This document shows positions 6,541 through 12,838 of a DNA stretch of 12,838 bases, in pieces (the stretch's first letter is position 1; each line of letters begins with the position of its first letter). Source of the DNA: Lachnospiraceae bacterium (GTDB taxonomy: Bacteria; Bacillota; Clostridia; Lachnospirales; Lachnospiraceae); NCBI GenBank assembly GCA_900769115.1, contig CAAGFJ010000071.1, positions 1-12,838 on the forward strand. Reading direction: 5' to 3'. The notes below the pieces were generated by a model, which saw nothing but the letters and a program-made list of their open reading frames with translations, was not told where the DNA came from and made no database searches. A program made the position numbers and the translations under genes.

Positions 6541-6792
6541 CTTCCCAATGTGGAAAAATCCTTTCTTCTCATACGTCTCACTGGTATATGAGATTACCTC
6601 ATATCCGATGTCCCTAACCACTTTCTCCACCTGCGGCATATCCAGTTCTTCCTCGCTAACCACAACCGTCTCGCCTGCTTTAGCAGAGGAATTCACCTTT
6701 TTCACCGTAAAATGACTGCGAATCACATCATTCATATGCGACTCACACATGCTACACATCATACCATCAATCTTTAATACAGTCTTTACCAT
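6535..6792 (-). CDS. Small HMA-domain copper chaperone-like protein
   Basis: From the ATG at 6790-6792 the protein has 85 residues: MVKTVLKIDGMMCSMCESHM, then a beta-alpha-beta heavy-metal-associated fold with VKKVNSSAKAGETVVVS and IGYEVISYTSE, and a basic tail EKKGFFHIGKK. GMMCSMC matches the GMxCxxC metal site (cysteines 13 and 16) that binds Cu(I) in CopZ-type chaperones and in the N-termini of copper ATPases. The frame stays open 31 codons further upstream to a TTG, but that TTG is inside the -35 box of a promoter under a CsoR-like operator, so the longer form is an artefact. The ribosome binding site is weak (GTGAGAAT). No copper ATPase or CsoR gene lies in the window. Metal transfer is inferred from family and operator. 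Confidence 0.85.
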   Translation of the reverse strand: MVKTVLKIDGMMCSMCESHMNDVIRSHFTVKKVNSSAKAGETVVVSEEELDMPQVEKVVRDIGYEVISYTSETYEKKGFFHIGKK

Positions 6793-6855
6793 ATTCTCAC
6801 ACTCGCTTTCTGTATCGAGAAATCCGGTCCTTATCAGATTTCCCTCACAGCACTC

Positions 6856-6885
6856 ACTATATACCCCATACGGGTATATAGTCAA
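6856..6885 (-). promoter_or_regulatory. CsoR-like operator overlapping the HMA promoter
   Basis: ACTATATACCC (6856-6866) and GGGTATATAGT (6872-6882) are perfect 11-base arms around a 5-base centre (CATAC). The AT-flank/CCC/GGG/AT-flank layout is that of operators of the CsoR/RcnR family, known for copper-responsive repression in Gram-positive bacteria. On the minus strand TTGACT (6880-6885) and either TATATA (spacing 16) or TATAGT (spacing 18) lie within the palindrome, so a bound repressor would block the promoter. The palindrome is certain; the regulator identity is inference. Confidence 0.75.
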
Positions 6886-6939
6886 TTCCGTTTATTGAGA
6901 ATATCTATCAAATAGTCATTGATTCCAAAGAAGTTACAT

Positions 6940-7653
6940 CTAATCGTCCCCTTCACTCATCCGATAACCAACGCCCAATTCATTGATAATATAATTCTGT
7001 TTTCCCGGCTGCGCTCCTAATTTCTTACGGATATTTGCCATATTAACCTGCAGCTTCTTGGTACTTCCTGCATCCTTGTAACCCCATATCTCTGCAATGA
7101 TCGTGTCATAAGTAAGCATCTTTCCAGCATGCTCTGATAATAATGCCACAATGTTATATTCAGTCTGTGTCAGCCGGATCTCTTCTCCATCAATCGTAAC
7201 ATACCGTGCATCATAATCAATTATAAGCCCTCTTGACTTGAATTTTCCACCCGGGCGCATTCCATTCTCAGCCCGGTGGGATGCCGTACGCAATGCCGAA
7301 GCAACCCTTGCCACTAATTCTCTTGAACCAAATGGCTTTGTCACATAATCATTCGCTCCTGCATTTAGAGCTAATACTTTATCTTTCTCGTCCGTGCGTG
7401 CGGAAAGCACAATAACCGGAACCAGTGAGTCTTTTCGTATCTCTTCTAAAAACTGCATACCATCCCAATCCGGAAGCCCCAGATCTAAGATAACCAGATC
7501 CGGTCGATGGGATGCAAACATCAGATTCCCCTCTTCACAGGAATGTGCCGATAACGCCTGATATCCATTCGCATCCATTAATGCGCATAATAGATTATTA
7601 ATATGCACCTCATCTTCTATCACTAATACCTTATACCGATTCTTCATGTTCAT
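6940..7653 (-). CDS. KdpE-like OmpR-family response regulator
   Basis: This DNA-binding response regulator has a receiver domain at about residues 8-125 and a winged-helix output domain at about 135-236. Numbered from the first possible ATG (7654-7656), the acidic pair is E14/D15, the phosphoacceptor is D58 (LVILDLGLPDWDG), the switch Ser is S85 and the conserved Lys is K107 (VTKPF). The output end (EIWGYKDAGSTKKLQVNM, NELGVGYRM) is closest to KdpE. Three ATGs are possible (7654-7656, 7651-7653, 7645-7647); AGGAG at 7660-7664 favours the second. It overlaps the 3' end of the kinase gene by about 23 bases, so the pair is translationally coupled. Kdp-type systems usually respond to potassium or turgor, but no kdp, ktr or trk gene is in the window, so the target is unknown. 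Confidence 0.9.
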   Translation of the reverse strand: MNMKNRYKVLVIEDEVHINNLLCALMDANGYQALSAHSCEEGNLMFASHRPDLVILDLGLPDWDGMQFLEEIRKDSLVPVIVLSARTDEKDKVLALNAGANDYVTKPFGSRELVARVASALRTASHRAENGMRPGGKFKSRGLIIDYDARYVTIDGEEIRLTQTEYNIVALLSEHAGKMLTYDTIIAEIWGYKDAGSTKKLQVNMANIRKKLGAQPGKQNYIINELGVGYRMSEGDD

Positions 7654-8713
7654 CATCCTCTCCTAAATCCAGATTAAACCGAAAAATAGCGCCCCCATTC
7701 TTACTATTCTCCGCTGTAATATCACCTCCATGCGCACGGATAATCGTAGCACATACCGATAATCCAATTCCGGCATTTCCTTTCTGTCGATCAGTATTCT
7801 CTTCCTCACTCATGTAATTTCCATTAAACAGATTCTTCATCTTTTCCGATGCAATCCCACACCCATCATCCCGTATCTCAAAGATTGCCTGATTACGTAT
7901 CGTAAATACCCTAAGCCAGATCTGTGTCAAGCCTGTTCCATGCAATACTGCATTCTCTAAGAGATTACTCATGACCTGTTCTATCAGGATGGGATCCATC
8001 GGGATCACGACCATCTCATCCGGAATATCCACAGATACCTCATATGCTGCATAGTGCTTATTGAACTTAACCAACACGGAATCAATCAATTCATCTAATA
8101 CAGTTGGCACTTTAATGATCTGTACATGACTTCCATCCAGTCTCGTAATAGACAACAGATTCTCTACCATCCTACATAACCATCCTGCATCCTGTTGAAT
8201 TCCTAACAACATCTGCTGTTTCTGTTCCCGGGTCAACGTCTCCTCATTTTCCAACATGGCAGAACTGGAACCATATATTGTGGTAAGTGGTGTTCGCAGA
8301 TCATGTGACACGGCACGTAATAGATTTGCGCGCATTTTTTCTTTCTCACTCTCTGCCTTCAGGCTCTCCTGATACTTGATCTTACTCGTCAGAAAACAGG
8401 TAATCAATGTGACTGCAACCATAATAACAGCAGAAATGATATTCTCCGGTATTGTAAAATTAATCTTAAAATAGGGAAAGGTAAATGCATAATTCAAGAC
8501 CAGCACGCTACAGATGGATGCTAACACACCGTAGAGATATCCGTCTGTGAAGACAGCAATCAGAAATACTCCTAGTACAACAATAGCAGGTACTAATGCC
8601 GCCTCAGAAAATATATTCTGTATCAGCAAACACAACAAAAAGTCCACAACCAGACTTCCTATTGTGACAACAATATTCTTAATCACTCCTACACGCTTTT
8701 CTTTTCTGTTCAT
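7631..8713 (-). CDS. KdpD-like sensor histidine kinase lacking the N-terminal Kdp/Usp domains
   Basis: The 360-residue inner-membrane kinase has four closely packed transmembrane helices (about residues 10-110) of the DUF4118 type found in KdpD. A HisKA domain with phosphoacceptor H137 (SHDLRTPL) and a HATPase domain follow, the latter with N-box SNLLENA (about N250/N254), G1 RDDGCGIA and G2 GNAGIGLSV. Canonical KdpD (about 900 residues) has an N-terminal KdpD/Usp sensor region; here it is missing and the protein begins directly at the membrane part. The start ATG at 8711-8713 follows AGGGAAAC. It partners the response regulator encoded by the overlapping downstream gene. The signal is unknown; short loops between helices suggest sensing within or at the membrane. 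Confidence 0.9.
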   Translation of the reverse strand: MNRKEKRVGVIKNIVVTIGSLVVDFLLCLLIQNIFSEAALVPAIVVLGVFLIAVFTDGYLYGVLASICSVLVLNYAFTFPYFKINFTIPENIISAVIMVAVTLITCFLTSKIKYQESLKAESEKEKMRANLLRAVSHDLRTPLTTIYGSSSAMLENEETLTREQKQQMLLGIQQDAGWLCRMVENLLSITRLDGSHVQIIKVPTVLDELIDSVLVKFNKHYAAYEVSVDIPDEMVVIPMDPILIEQVMSNLLENAVLHGTGLTQIWLRVFTIRNQAIFEIRDDGCGIASEKMKNLFNGNYMSEEENTDRQKGNAGIGLSVCATIIRAHGGDITAENSKNGGAIFRFNLDLGEDDEHEESV

Positions 8714-8744
8714 GTTTCCCTATTCCATCCTAGCATAAATATTT

Positions 8745-8772
8745 ATCATATTGCATCATAGCATATTTTCAA
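8745..8772 (-). promoter_or_regulatory. Promoter of the two-component operon
   Basis: TTGAAA (8767-8772), 16 bases and TATGAT (8745-8750) on the minus strand give a fair sigma-A promoter about 30 bases upstream of the kinase ATG. No clear terminator stands between the radical SAM gene and this site, so read-through is also possible. Confidence 0.5.
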
Positions 8773-8795
8773 TTAAGAGACAGATAAGAAAAACC

Positions 8796-9710
8796 TTAAT
8801 ACTGTGACCCCATCCCACTCTCTGTTCTTCTATCCCGCTCTCTGAGTACCTGATTCAACCGGTTCAACACCTTCTTCTTATCCGCACTCCACATCGGAGC
8901 TACAAGCGTCCGTTTATCGCCATCTCCGGTCATGCGATGTATGACCATATCCTTCGGTAACAATGCAATACAATCCGCAACCAGTTGCACATACTCTTCT
9001 AACTCCAGAACCTGAAACTTTCCCTGCTGATATTCTTTCTCCAGATCTGTTCCCCGTATCACATGCAGAAGTTGAAGTTTGATTCCATTGACACCACTTT
9101 TACCTACATAATCTACGGATGCTAACATATCTTCCCGACTTTCACCCGGAAGTCCTAATATCACATGCACGATAACAGATATACCTGCTTCCTGTAACCG
9201 CTTCACAGCATCATCAAAGACAGATAAAGCATACCCTCTTCGTATATATTGTGCTGTATCCTCATGTATGGTCTGTAACCCCAATTCCACCCAGACCGGC
9301 ATTTTCCGGTTACATTCCATCAATAACCGGAGCACTTCGGGAGACAGACAGTCCGGTCTGGTCGCAATCGATAATGCTACGATATCCTCCTGTGCCATAG
9401 CTTCTTCATAAAGTTTGCGTAGTCTTGATACCGGTGCGTATGTATTGGTAAATGCCTGAAAATACGCAATATATTTGCCTTCTTTAATCTTACCGGCAAC
9501 CTTCTCCTTTGCTTTTGCAATCTGCAAAGCAATTGATTCCATCCGATCCTGCGCAAACTCACCAGAACCGGCTCCGGAACAGAAAATACATCCCCTCGTA
9601 TCTAATGTACCATCCCGGTTTGGACAGGTAAATCCACCATCTATAGCAATCTTATATACTTTTTGTCCAAAGGTATCCCTCAAATACTGATTCAATGAAT
9701 AATATTCCAT
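8796..9710 (-). CDS. TIGR01212 / YhcC family radical SAM protein
   Basis: The 304-residue cytoplasmic protein opens with YYSLNQYLRDTFGQKVYKI and has the cluster motif C29, C41, C44 (C-x11-C-x2-C, GFTCPNRDG then GCIFCSGAG), which would bind a [4Fe-4S] cluster and S-adenosylmethionine. YFQAFTNTYAP, ALSIATRPDCLS, ELGLQTIHEDTAQYIRRGY and VHVILGLPGESREDM are the ordered barrel motifs of the YhcC/YtqA family (relatives of the Elp3 radical SAM domain). The reaction of this family was not established to my knowledge; a role in RNA or protein modification is only a guess. The ATG at 9708-9710 follows ATAGGTGTGATAT. A hairpin lies 5' of the ribosome binding site, and a lone TATAAT (9785-9790) may mark a promoter. 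Full length. Confidence 0.93.
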   Translation of the reverse strand: MEYYSLNQYLRDTFGQKVYKIAIDGGFTCPNRDGTLDTRGCIFCSGAGSGEFAQDRMESIALQIAKAKEKVAGKIKEGKYIAYFQAFTNTYAPVSRLRKLYEEAMAQEDIVALSIATRPDCLSPEVLRLLMECNRKMPVWVELGLQTIHEDTAQYIRRGYALSVFDDAVKRLQEAGISVIVHVILGLPGESREDMLASVDYVGKSGVNGIKLQLLHVIRGTDLEKEYQQGKFQVLELEEYVQLVADCIALLPKDMVIHRMTGDGDKRTLVAPMWSADKKKVLNRLNQVLRERDRRTESGMGSQY

Positions 9711-9731
9711 ATATCACACCTATCTCTCTTA

Positions 9732-9747
9732 CCGGATGTCCATCCGG
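9732..9747. repeat. Perfect hairpin upstream of the radical SAM gene
   Basis: CCGGATG, TC, CATCCGG is a perfect 7-base inverted repeat with a 2-base centre, about 10 bases upstream of the ribosome binding site of the radical SAM gene. It would form a compact stable stem in the leader of that mRNA. No T-run follows on either strand. Confidence 0.5.
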
Positions 9748-9803
9748 CAAATAATTCACCCTTGCAAACAAATGACCTGTTATCATTATATTCCCAACAG
9801 ATA

Positions 9804-9846
9804 AATACCGGGACTTTGTAATCTATGATAACAAACTCCCGGTATT
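9804..9846 (-). terminator. Long hairpin, probable terminator of the chemoreceptor gene
   Basis: AATACCGGGA (9804-9813) and TCCCGGTATT (9837-9846) are perfect 10-base arms; after one G-G mismatch, TTTGT/ACAAA adds five more pairs, leaving an 11-base loop. It lies 45 bases after the chemoreceptor stop. On the minus strand only a moderately U-rich tail (UAUUUAUCUGUU, overlapping the arm) follows, so it may be a terminator, a processing site or an mRNA 3' protector. Confidence 0.55.
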
Positions 9847-9891
9847 CATTCTGATAGAATCCTCTACATGCTGACTCTATCTTCTCTATTC

Positions 9892-11859
9892 TTACTCTGC
9901 ATCTTCTCTCAGATTATACTCATCTACTGTTGTCTTCAATGCATTTGCACAATTGATCAATTCATCACTGATAGCTGCATTCTCCTGACTGGTGGCCGCA
10001 TTCGCATCAATAATAGCTGCAATATCATGTACACTCTTGTCAATTGCCTCAACTGCACTCATCTGACTCTTAACAAACTCTGTAATCTCCAAAATATCCT
10101 TATTCGACTTCAGTGAATTATTAATACCTGTCTGCAAGGTAACTGATGTCTTATCTGCTAATTCCTTACCGACATCAACGGCCTGCATAGAATTCTCAAT
10201 GAGTTTGGTAATCGTATCCGTTGCTTCTGCCGAAGCTGCCGCAAGTTTGCTGATCTCATCCGCTACAACTGCAAATCCCTTACCTGCTTCACCCGCTCTG
10301 GCTGCTTCAATAGAAGCATTCAACGCTAACAGATTCGTCTCTTCTGATATATTATTAATCGTCGTGATAATCACTCCAATCTCCTTGGAAGTCTCTTCAA
10401 TGGATTCCATTGCCTGTAACAAGGATTGCATCTCTTCATTGCCTAATGCTAACTGCTTATTCGTAAGCTGAGAAACCTCGCTTGCAGTCTCTGCATTCTG
10501 TGTAATATGCTGAATCTGTTCTGACAATACCGCAATATTGTCAACCAAACCCTGCACTGCAAGATTCTGCTCTGTCGCACCATTTGCAACCTGCATCGTA
10601 CTCTCCTGTACCTGACCGGAATAATTCACAACAATCTCAGATTGTTCATTCACCTGTCCAAATGCATGATTCAACTTATCAATAATTGTATTCAATCCAT
10701 TCTTAATTGCAATAAACGCACCTTGATATTCCACATGAGATTCCACTGCAAGATTATTATTGGAAATGTTATTAACAACAAAAGTGATATCTCCAATGTA
10801 TGTCTTCAACTGCTCTACAGTATCATTTAACGAAACCGTCAGCATTGCAATCTCCTCTGCAAGTGGTTCTTCATTAAAAGCAACATCCAGATTACCCTGC
10901 GCAATCTCTGTTACCTTCTCTGCAATCGAAGACAGAGGTCGGAACCAATGATTCATCTCCCTCTCGCAATATCTGCGAATTATAATGCGTATTCCGATCA
11001 TAATAACAATCAACGCAATCAGAATAACAATCATCAAATTCAGGCTGCTGCTTGCCGGCATAATATAAACAACCTTCCAGTTAACAGATGGTACATCTGC
11101 TGACATCGCCAGCTTCAAGCCAAACGTATAATCATTCACATAGTACACCTTATCTGTCTTAGATAATTTCTTAAATGCACCCTTTCTTGCCTTATCTAAG
11201 GTTGTGCTGGAATCTGCTGAAAGTGCAAGGCTCTTATCCGGATTCGTTACAATCATTCCGTCTGCAGTTACCAGAAATGCATATGATTTTCCTTTATAAC
11301 TGTTCTTCATAAGAGAAATCATATCATCCATATAGATATCCATTCCACAGGCACCAATACATTCACCATCCTGCATCATACGTTTGGAAAGTGTAATACA
11401 ATACTGCCCTGACTGCTCGTCGATATATGGATCTGATACAAAAATATCATCTGTATCCATGGTACCTGCATACCAGTCACGATCCCTGAAATCAAAATCC
11501 TCCGGCGGTTGCCATCCACCGCTCATAACCAGATGTTTGTCCGCATAAGCAACATATACTGCAGACAGACTATCATTCGCCTCTACAATCGTATCCACAT
11601 ACTTAAGCGTTGCTGCATCCCCTTTGATCTGTTCTGTCTCCATCATACGAACCAGACCGTTCAGTTGTACCAGCTTATCGTTAAATTGTTCATCTACTTG
11701 CAAAGAATAGTCCGAAGCCATTGCCTTCATCTGATAGGAACTCATCTTTGTTGCATAAAATACCGTGATTATAATTGTAATAACCCCAGCTCCTATCAGT
11801 AAACCGCTGATGATCCGCATTATAATCTTATTAATCCGACTTACATAAGAACCCTGCAT
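9892..11859 (-). CDS. Methyl-accepting chemotaxis protein with dCache sensor
   Basis: A 655-residue transmembrane chemoreceptor. TM1 is at about residues 12-35, an extracytoplasmic double Cache domain at 40-265, TM2 at 271-294 and HAMP at 295-348. A second HAMP-like linker (around AFIAIKNGLNTIIDKL) leads to the coiled-coil signalling domain. The kinase-contact tip EETNLLALNASIEAARAGEA is at about 506-525. In the sensor, R127, W129, Y130, Y145 and D174 resemble the dCache amino-acid-binding motif, so an amino-acid ligand is plausible but unproven. There is no C-terminal CheR-tethering pentapeptide. The start at 11857-11859 is chosen because GGAGG (11868-11872) lies eight bases before it; the in-frame ATG at 11872-11874 overlaps that ribosome binding site. 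It implies a motile cell, though no other chemotaxis gene is in view. It is divergent from the TetR gene. Confidence 0.95.
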   Translation of the reverse strand: MQGSYVSRINKIIMRIISGLLIGAGVITIIITVFYATKMSSYQMKAMASDYSLQVDEQFNDKLVQLNGLVRMMETEQIKGDAATLKYVDTIVEANDSLSAVYVAYADKHLVMSGGWQPPEDFDFRDRDWYAGTMDTDDIFVSDPYIDEQSGQYCITLSKRMMQDGECIGACGMDIYMDDMISLMKNSYKGKSYAFLVTADGMIVTNPDKSLALSADSSTTLDKARKGAFKKLSKTDKVYYVNDYTFGLKLAMSADVPSVNWKVVYIMPASSSLNLMIVILIALIVIMIGIRIIIRRYCEREMNHWFRPLSSIAEKVTEIAQGNLDVAFNEEPLAEEIAMLTVSLNDTVEQLKTYIGDITFVVNNISNNNLAVESHVEYQGAFIAIKNGLNTIIDKLNHAFGQVNEQSEIVVNYSGQVQESTMQVANGATEQNLAVQGLVDNIAVLSEQIQHITQNAETASEVSQLTNKQLALGNEEMQSLLQAMESIEETSKEIGVIITTINNISEETNLLALNASIEAARAGEAGKGFAVVADEISKLAAASAEATDTITKLIENSMQAVDVGKELADKTSVTLQTGINNSLKSNKDILEITEFVKSQMSAVEAIDKSVHDIAAIIDANAATSQENAAISDELINCANALKTTVDEYNLREDAE

Positions 11860-11896
11860 ATGTATATCCTCCATTATTTAGTCAAAATCTGCTACA

Positions 11897-11925
11897 ATTT
11901 TACTACAGTTCATAGATTGTTGCAA
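11897..11925 (-). promoter_or_regulatory. Chemoreceptor gene promoter
   Basis: On the minus strand TTGCAA (11920-11925), 17 bases and TAAAAT (11897-11902) form a sigma-A-type promoter about 38 bases ahead of the start codon. It does not show the sigma-28 pattern often used for chemotaxis genes. The -35 hexamer is shared with the divergent TetR promoter. Confidence 0.6.
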
Positions 11926-11948
11926 GCAGGATTCAAATATATTATACT
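11920..11948 (+). promoter_or_regulatory. TetR gene promoter
   Basis: TTGCAA (11920-11925), 17 bases and TATACT (11943-11948) make a sigma-A-type promoter about 37 bases ahead of the TetR ATG. Because TTGCAA is its own reverse complement, the same six bases serve as -35 for the opposite promoter. The 7-base inverted repeat ATTTAGT (11876-11882) / ACTAAAT (11946-11952) flanks the region and could be part of an operator. Confidence 0.6.
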
Positions 11949-11985
11949 AAATGAATCAACAACTATACGAAGGAGAATGATTATC

Positions 11986-12651
11986 ATGTCCACTACATAC
12001 CCGGTTGGCAACGCAACCAAGCACAAAATTCTTACACAGAGCAAATTATTATTTCACCAAAAGGGATATGCCGCAACTACTTACACGGATATCAGTACAT
12101 CCGCTAACGTGAATCGTGCATTGATTCCCTATCATTTCCAGAGCAAACCAATCCTTGGGAAAGCTGTCTTTGAGGAGATTCTGACCCAGACACATACGAA
12201 GTTAGATACCATTTTAGACATGTCCCAGTTTTCTGCAGATTTTGCCGGAATGCTTCACCTGATGTCCTTCTATTATCTCTTACAAGACAATACATTTGCT
12301 ACATTCTGTACACAGGTGCTTGCAGATGACCATACAATATTATTTAACTTTGAAACAGAGCAAGCAGAATTATTATCACTTAGCAAAAAGCTCTCCTCTA
12401 TCTCTAGTGAAGAGCTTCATCTATTGACACTTATGCACATTGGAATTAAAAAACAAATGATTCAGTACCTCATGTTTCATCCTGAAATGAATGTAAACGC
12501 CATTGCAAAGATGCATCTTGCACTTCTCTTAAGCTATATCGGACAGTCTCGTAAGAAATGCGACGAACTGATTGACGCAGCCTGTGAGGTACTTGATATG
12601 TTGTCCTTCCAGATAGATGACTCATTCACAGTCTCCATTTCATTTAGCTAA
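11986..12651 (+). CDS. TetR/AcrR family transcriptional regulator
   Basis: A 221-residue one-component regulator. Residues about 12-60 form the TetR helix-turn-helix: KHKILTQSKLLFHQKGYAAT, then YTDISTSANVNRALIPYHF ending in the family's YHFxSK element, followed by a helical ligand-binding domain with no recognisable ligand class. The frame is open upstream to 11860, but the ATG at 11986-11988 is preferred: AGGAG lies 10 bases before it, the HTH then begins about 12 residues in as usual, and the upstream stretch is the promoter. It is transcribed divergently from the chemoreceptor gene, from overlapping promoters, which suggests that it represses itself and the receptor gene; that is inference from arrangement. 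The neighbour on the right is outside the window. Confidence 0.88.
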   Translation: MSTTYPVGNATKHKILTQSKLLFHQKGYAATTYTDISTSANVNRALIPYHFQSKPILGKAVFEEILTQTHTKLDTILDMSQFSADFAGMLHLMSFYYLLQDNTFATFCTQVLADDHTILFNFETEQAELLSLSKKLSSISSEELHLLTLMHIGIKKQMIQYLMFHPEMNVNAIAKMHLALLLSYIGQSRKKCDELIDAACEVLDMLSFQIDDSFTVSISFS

Positions 12652-12670
12652 TACATACTACCCTTGCACA

Positions 12671-12768
12671 GCGTAAGTGCCGGACGGACGCGCATGTCAG
12701 GAGCGTATGAGCCCGGCTTTGGTGGTGTCATGTTGCCGCAGGCACACTTGCGTTACGGGCTCGCACGC
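12671..12768. repeat. GC-rich self-complementary intergenic element
   Basis: After the TetR stop the sequence turns visibly GC-rich. Two long complementarities interleave. GCGTAAGTGCC (12671-12681) pairs with GGCACACTTGCG (12741-12752), ten pairs with a 2-base bulge. GCGTATGAGCCC (12703-12714) pairs with GGGCTCGCACGC (12757-12768), eleven of twelve including one G-U. The order left1, left2, right1, right2 means they cross, so they could form a pseudoknot or alternative folds. A local GCCGG/CCGGC pair (12679-12683 with 12713-12717) also exists. No coding frame is supported. It may be a dispersed palindromic repeat or a structured RNA; one copy in the window cannot decide. Confidence 0.55.
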
Positions 12769-12807
12769 AGCAGTACTAGCACTCCTACTAATAAGCGAAC
12801 TCACAAT

Positions 12808-12835
12808 AAAAAGGATATAGCTTCGGAAGTGTATC
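12808..12835 (-). terminator. Terminator-like hairpin of a gene beyond the right edge
   Basis: On the minus strand GATACA-CTT, loop CCG, AAG-C-TATATC gives nine pairs with a single bulge and one G-U, followed by C and TTTTT (12808-12812). It would end a minus-strand transcript entering from outside the window, convergent with the TetR gene. The stem is AT-rich, so confidence is moderate. Confidence 0.45.
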
Positions 12836-12838
12836 TAC

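Noticed and set aside
6793..6885. N-terminal extension of the HMA protein to a TTG at 6885
   Set aside because: The TTG is inside the -35 box and the next bases are the CsoR-like palindrome; the HMA domain begins naturally at the ATG at 6792.
9868..10116. Plus-strand frame of 82 residues with a hydrophobic start
   Set aside because: It is antisense to the 3' end of the chemoreceptor gene; its hydrophobic look comes from the complement of helical coiled-coil codons.
11860..11985. 42-residue N-terminal extension of the TetR protein
   Set aside because: This stretch contains both divergent promoters and the AGGAG before the ATG at 11986, and the extra residues do not resemble a TetR N-terminus.
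1..12838. CRISPR array, tRNA, rRNA or insertion sequence
   Set aside because: No spaced direct repeats, cloverleaf-like sequence, rRNA signature or transposase frame was seen on either strand.

Overview
The window reads as chromosomal DNA from a low-to-moderate-GC Gram-positive anaerobe of the Clostridia, most likely a Lachnospiraceae gut bacterium. The grounds are the short TGS-less threonyl-tRNA synthetase behind a T-box leader, AGGAGG-type ribosome binding sites, sigma-A-like promoters, a small copper-type HMA protein behind a CsoR-like operator, and a KdpD-like kinase reduced to DUF4118 plus kinase. The family-level placement is inference; no rRNA or tRNA is present to fix it.

Layout. 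Positions 1-923 are a worn accessory patch: the 5' part of an exported protein of unknown function behind a near-consensus promoter, a small open frame resembling a siphophage tail-region protein, and the remains of a beta-helix surface protein with an in-frame TAG. Positions 924-3035 hold two tightly packed membrane protein genes, a TraX-family acyltransferase-like protein and a MATE efflux pump. Positions 3205-5336 are thrS with its full control region: promoter, T-box with Thr specifier ACC, and terminator. Positions 5326-6885 hold a fusion of a HAD-type hydrolase with a gamma-carbonic anhydrase, preceded by a small HMA metallochaperone-like gene whose promoter is covered by a 27-bp CsoR-like palindrome. 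Positions 6940-8713 encode an overlapping KdpE-like regulator and KdpD-like kinase with no potassium pump beside them. Positions 8796-9710 encode a YhcC/TIGR01212 radical SAM protein. Positions 9892-11859 encode a membrane chemoreceptor, divergent from a TetR-family regulator at 11986-12651. The window ends in a GC-rich, highly self-complementary element and a terminator-like hairpin for a minus-strand gene beyond the edge.

All confident genes except the TetR regulator lie on the minus strand. Regulation is unusually legible: tRNA-Thr charging controls thrS, probably copper controls the HMA gene and perhaps the HAD/carbonic anhydrase gene after it, and the chemoreceptor and TetR genes fire back to back from promoters that share one palindromic -35 hexamer. 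I found no CRISPR array, insertion sequence, tRNA, rRNA or complete mobile element. The most distinctive items are the HAD/gamma-carbonic anhydrase fusion, the shared -35 divergent promoter, the CsoR-like operator and the terminal structured element. None by itself proves a new system.
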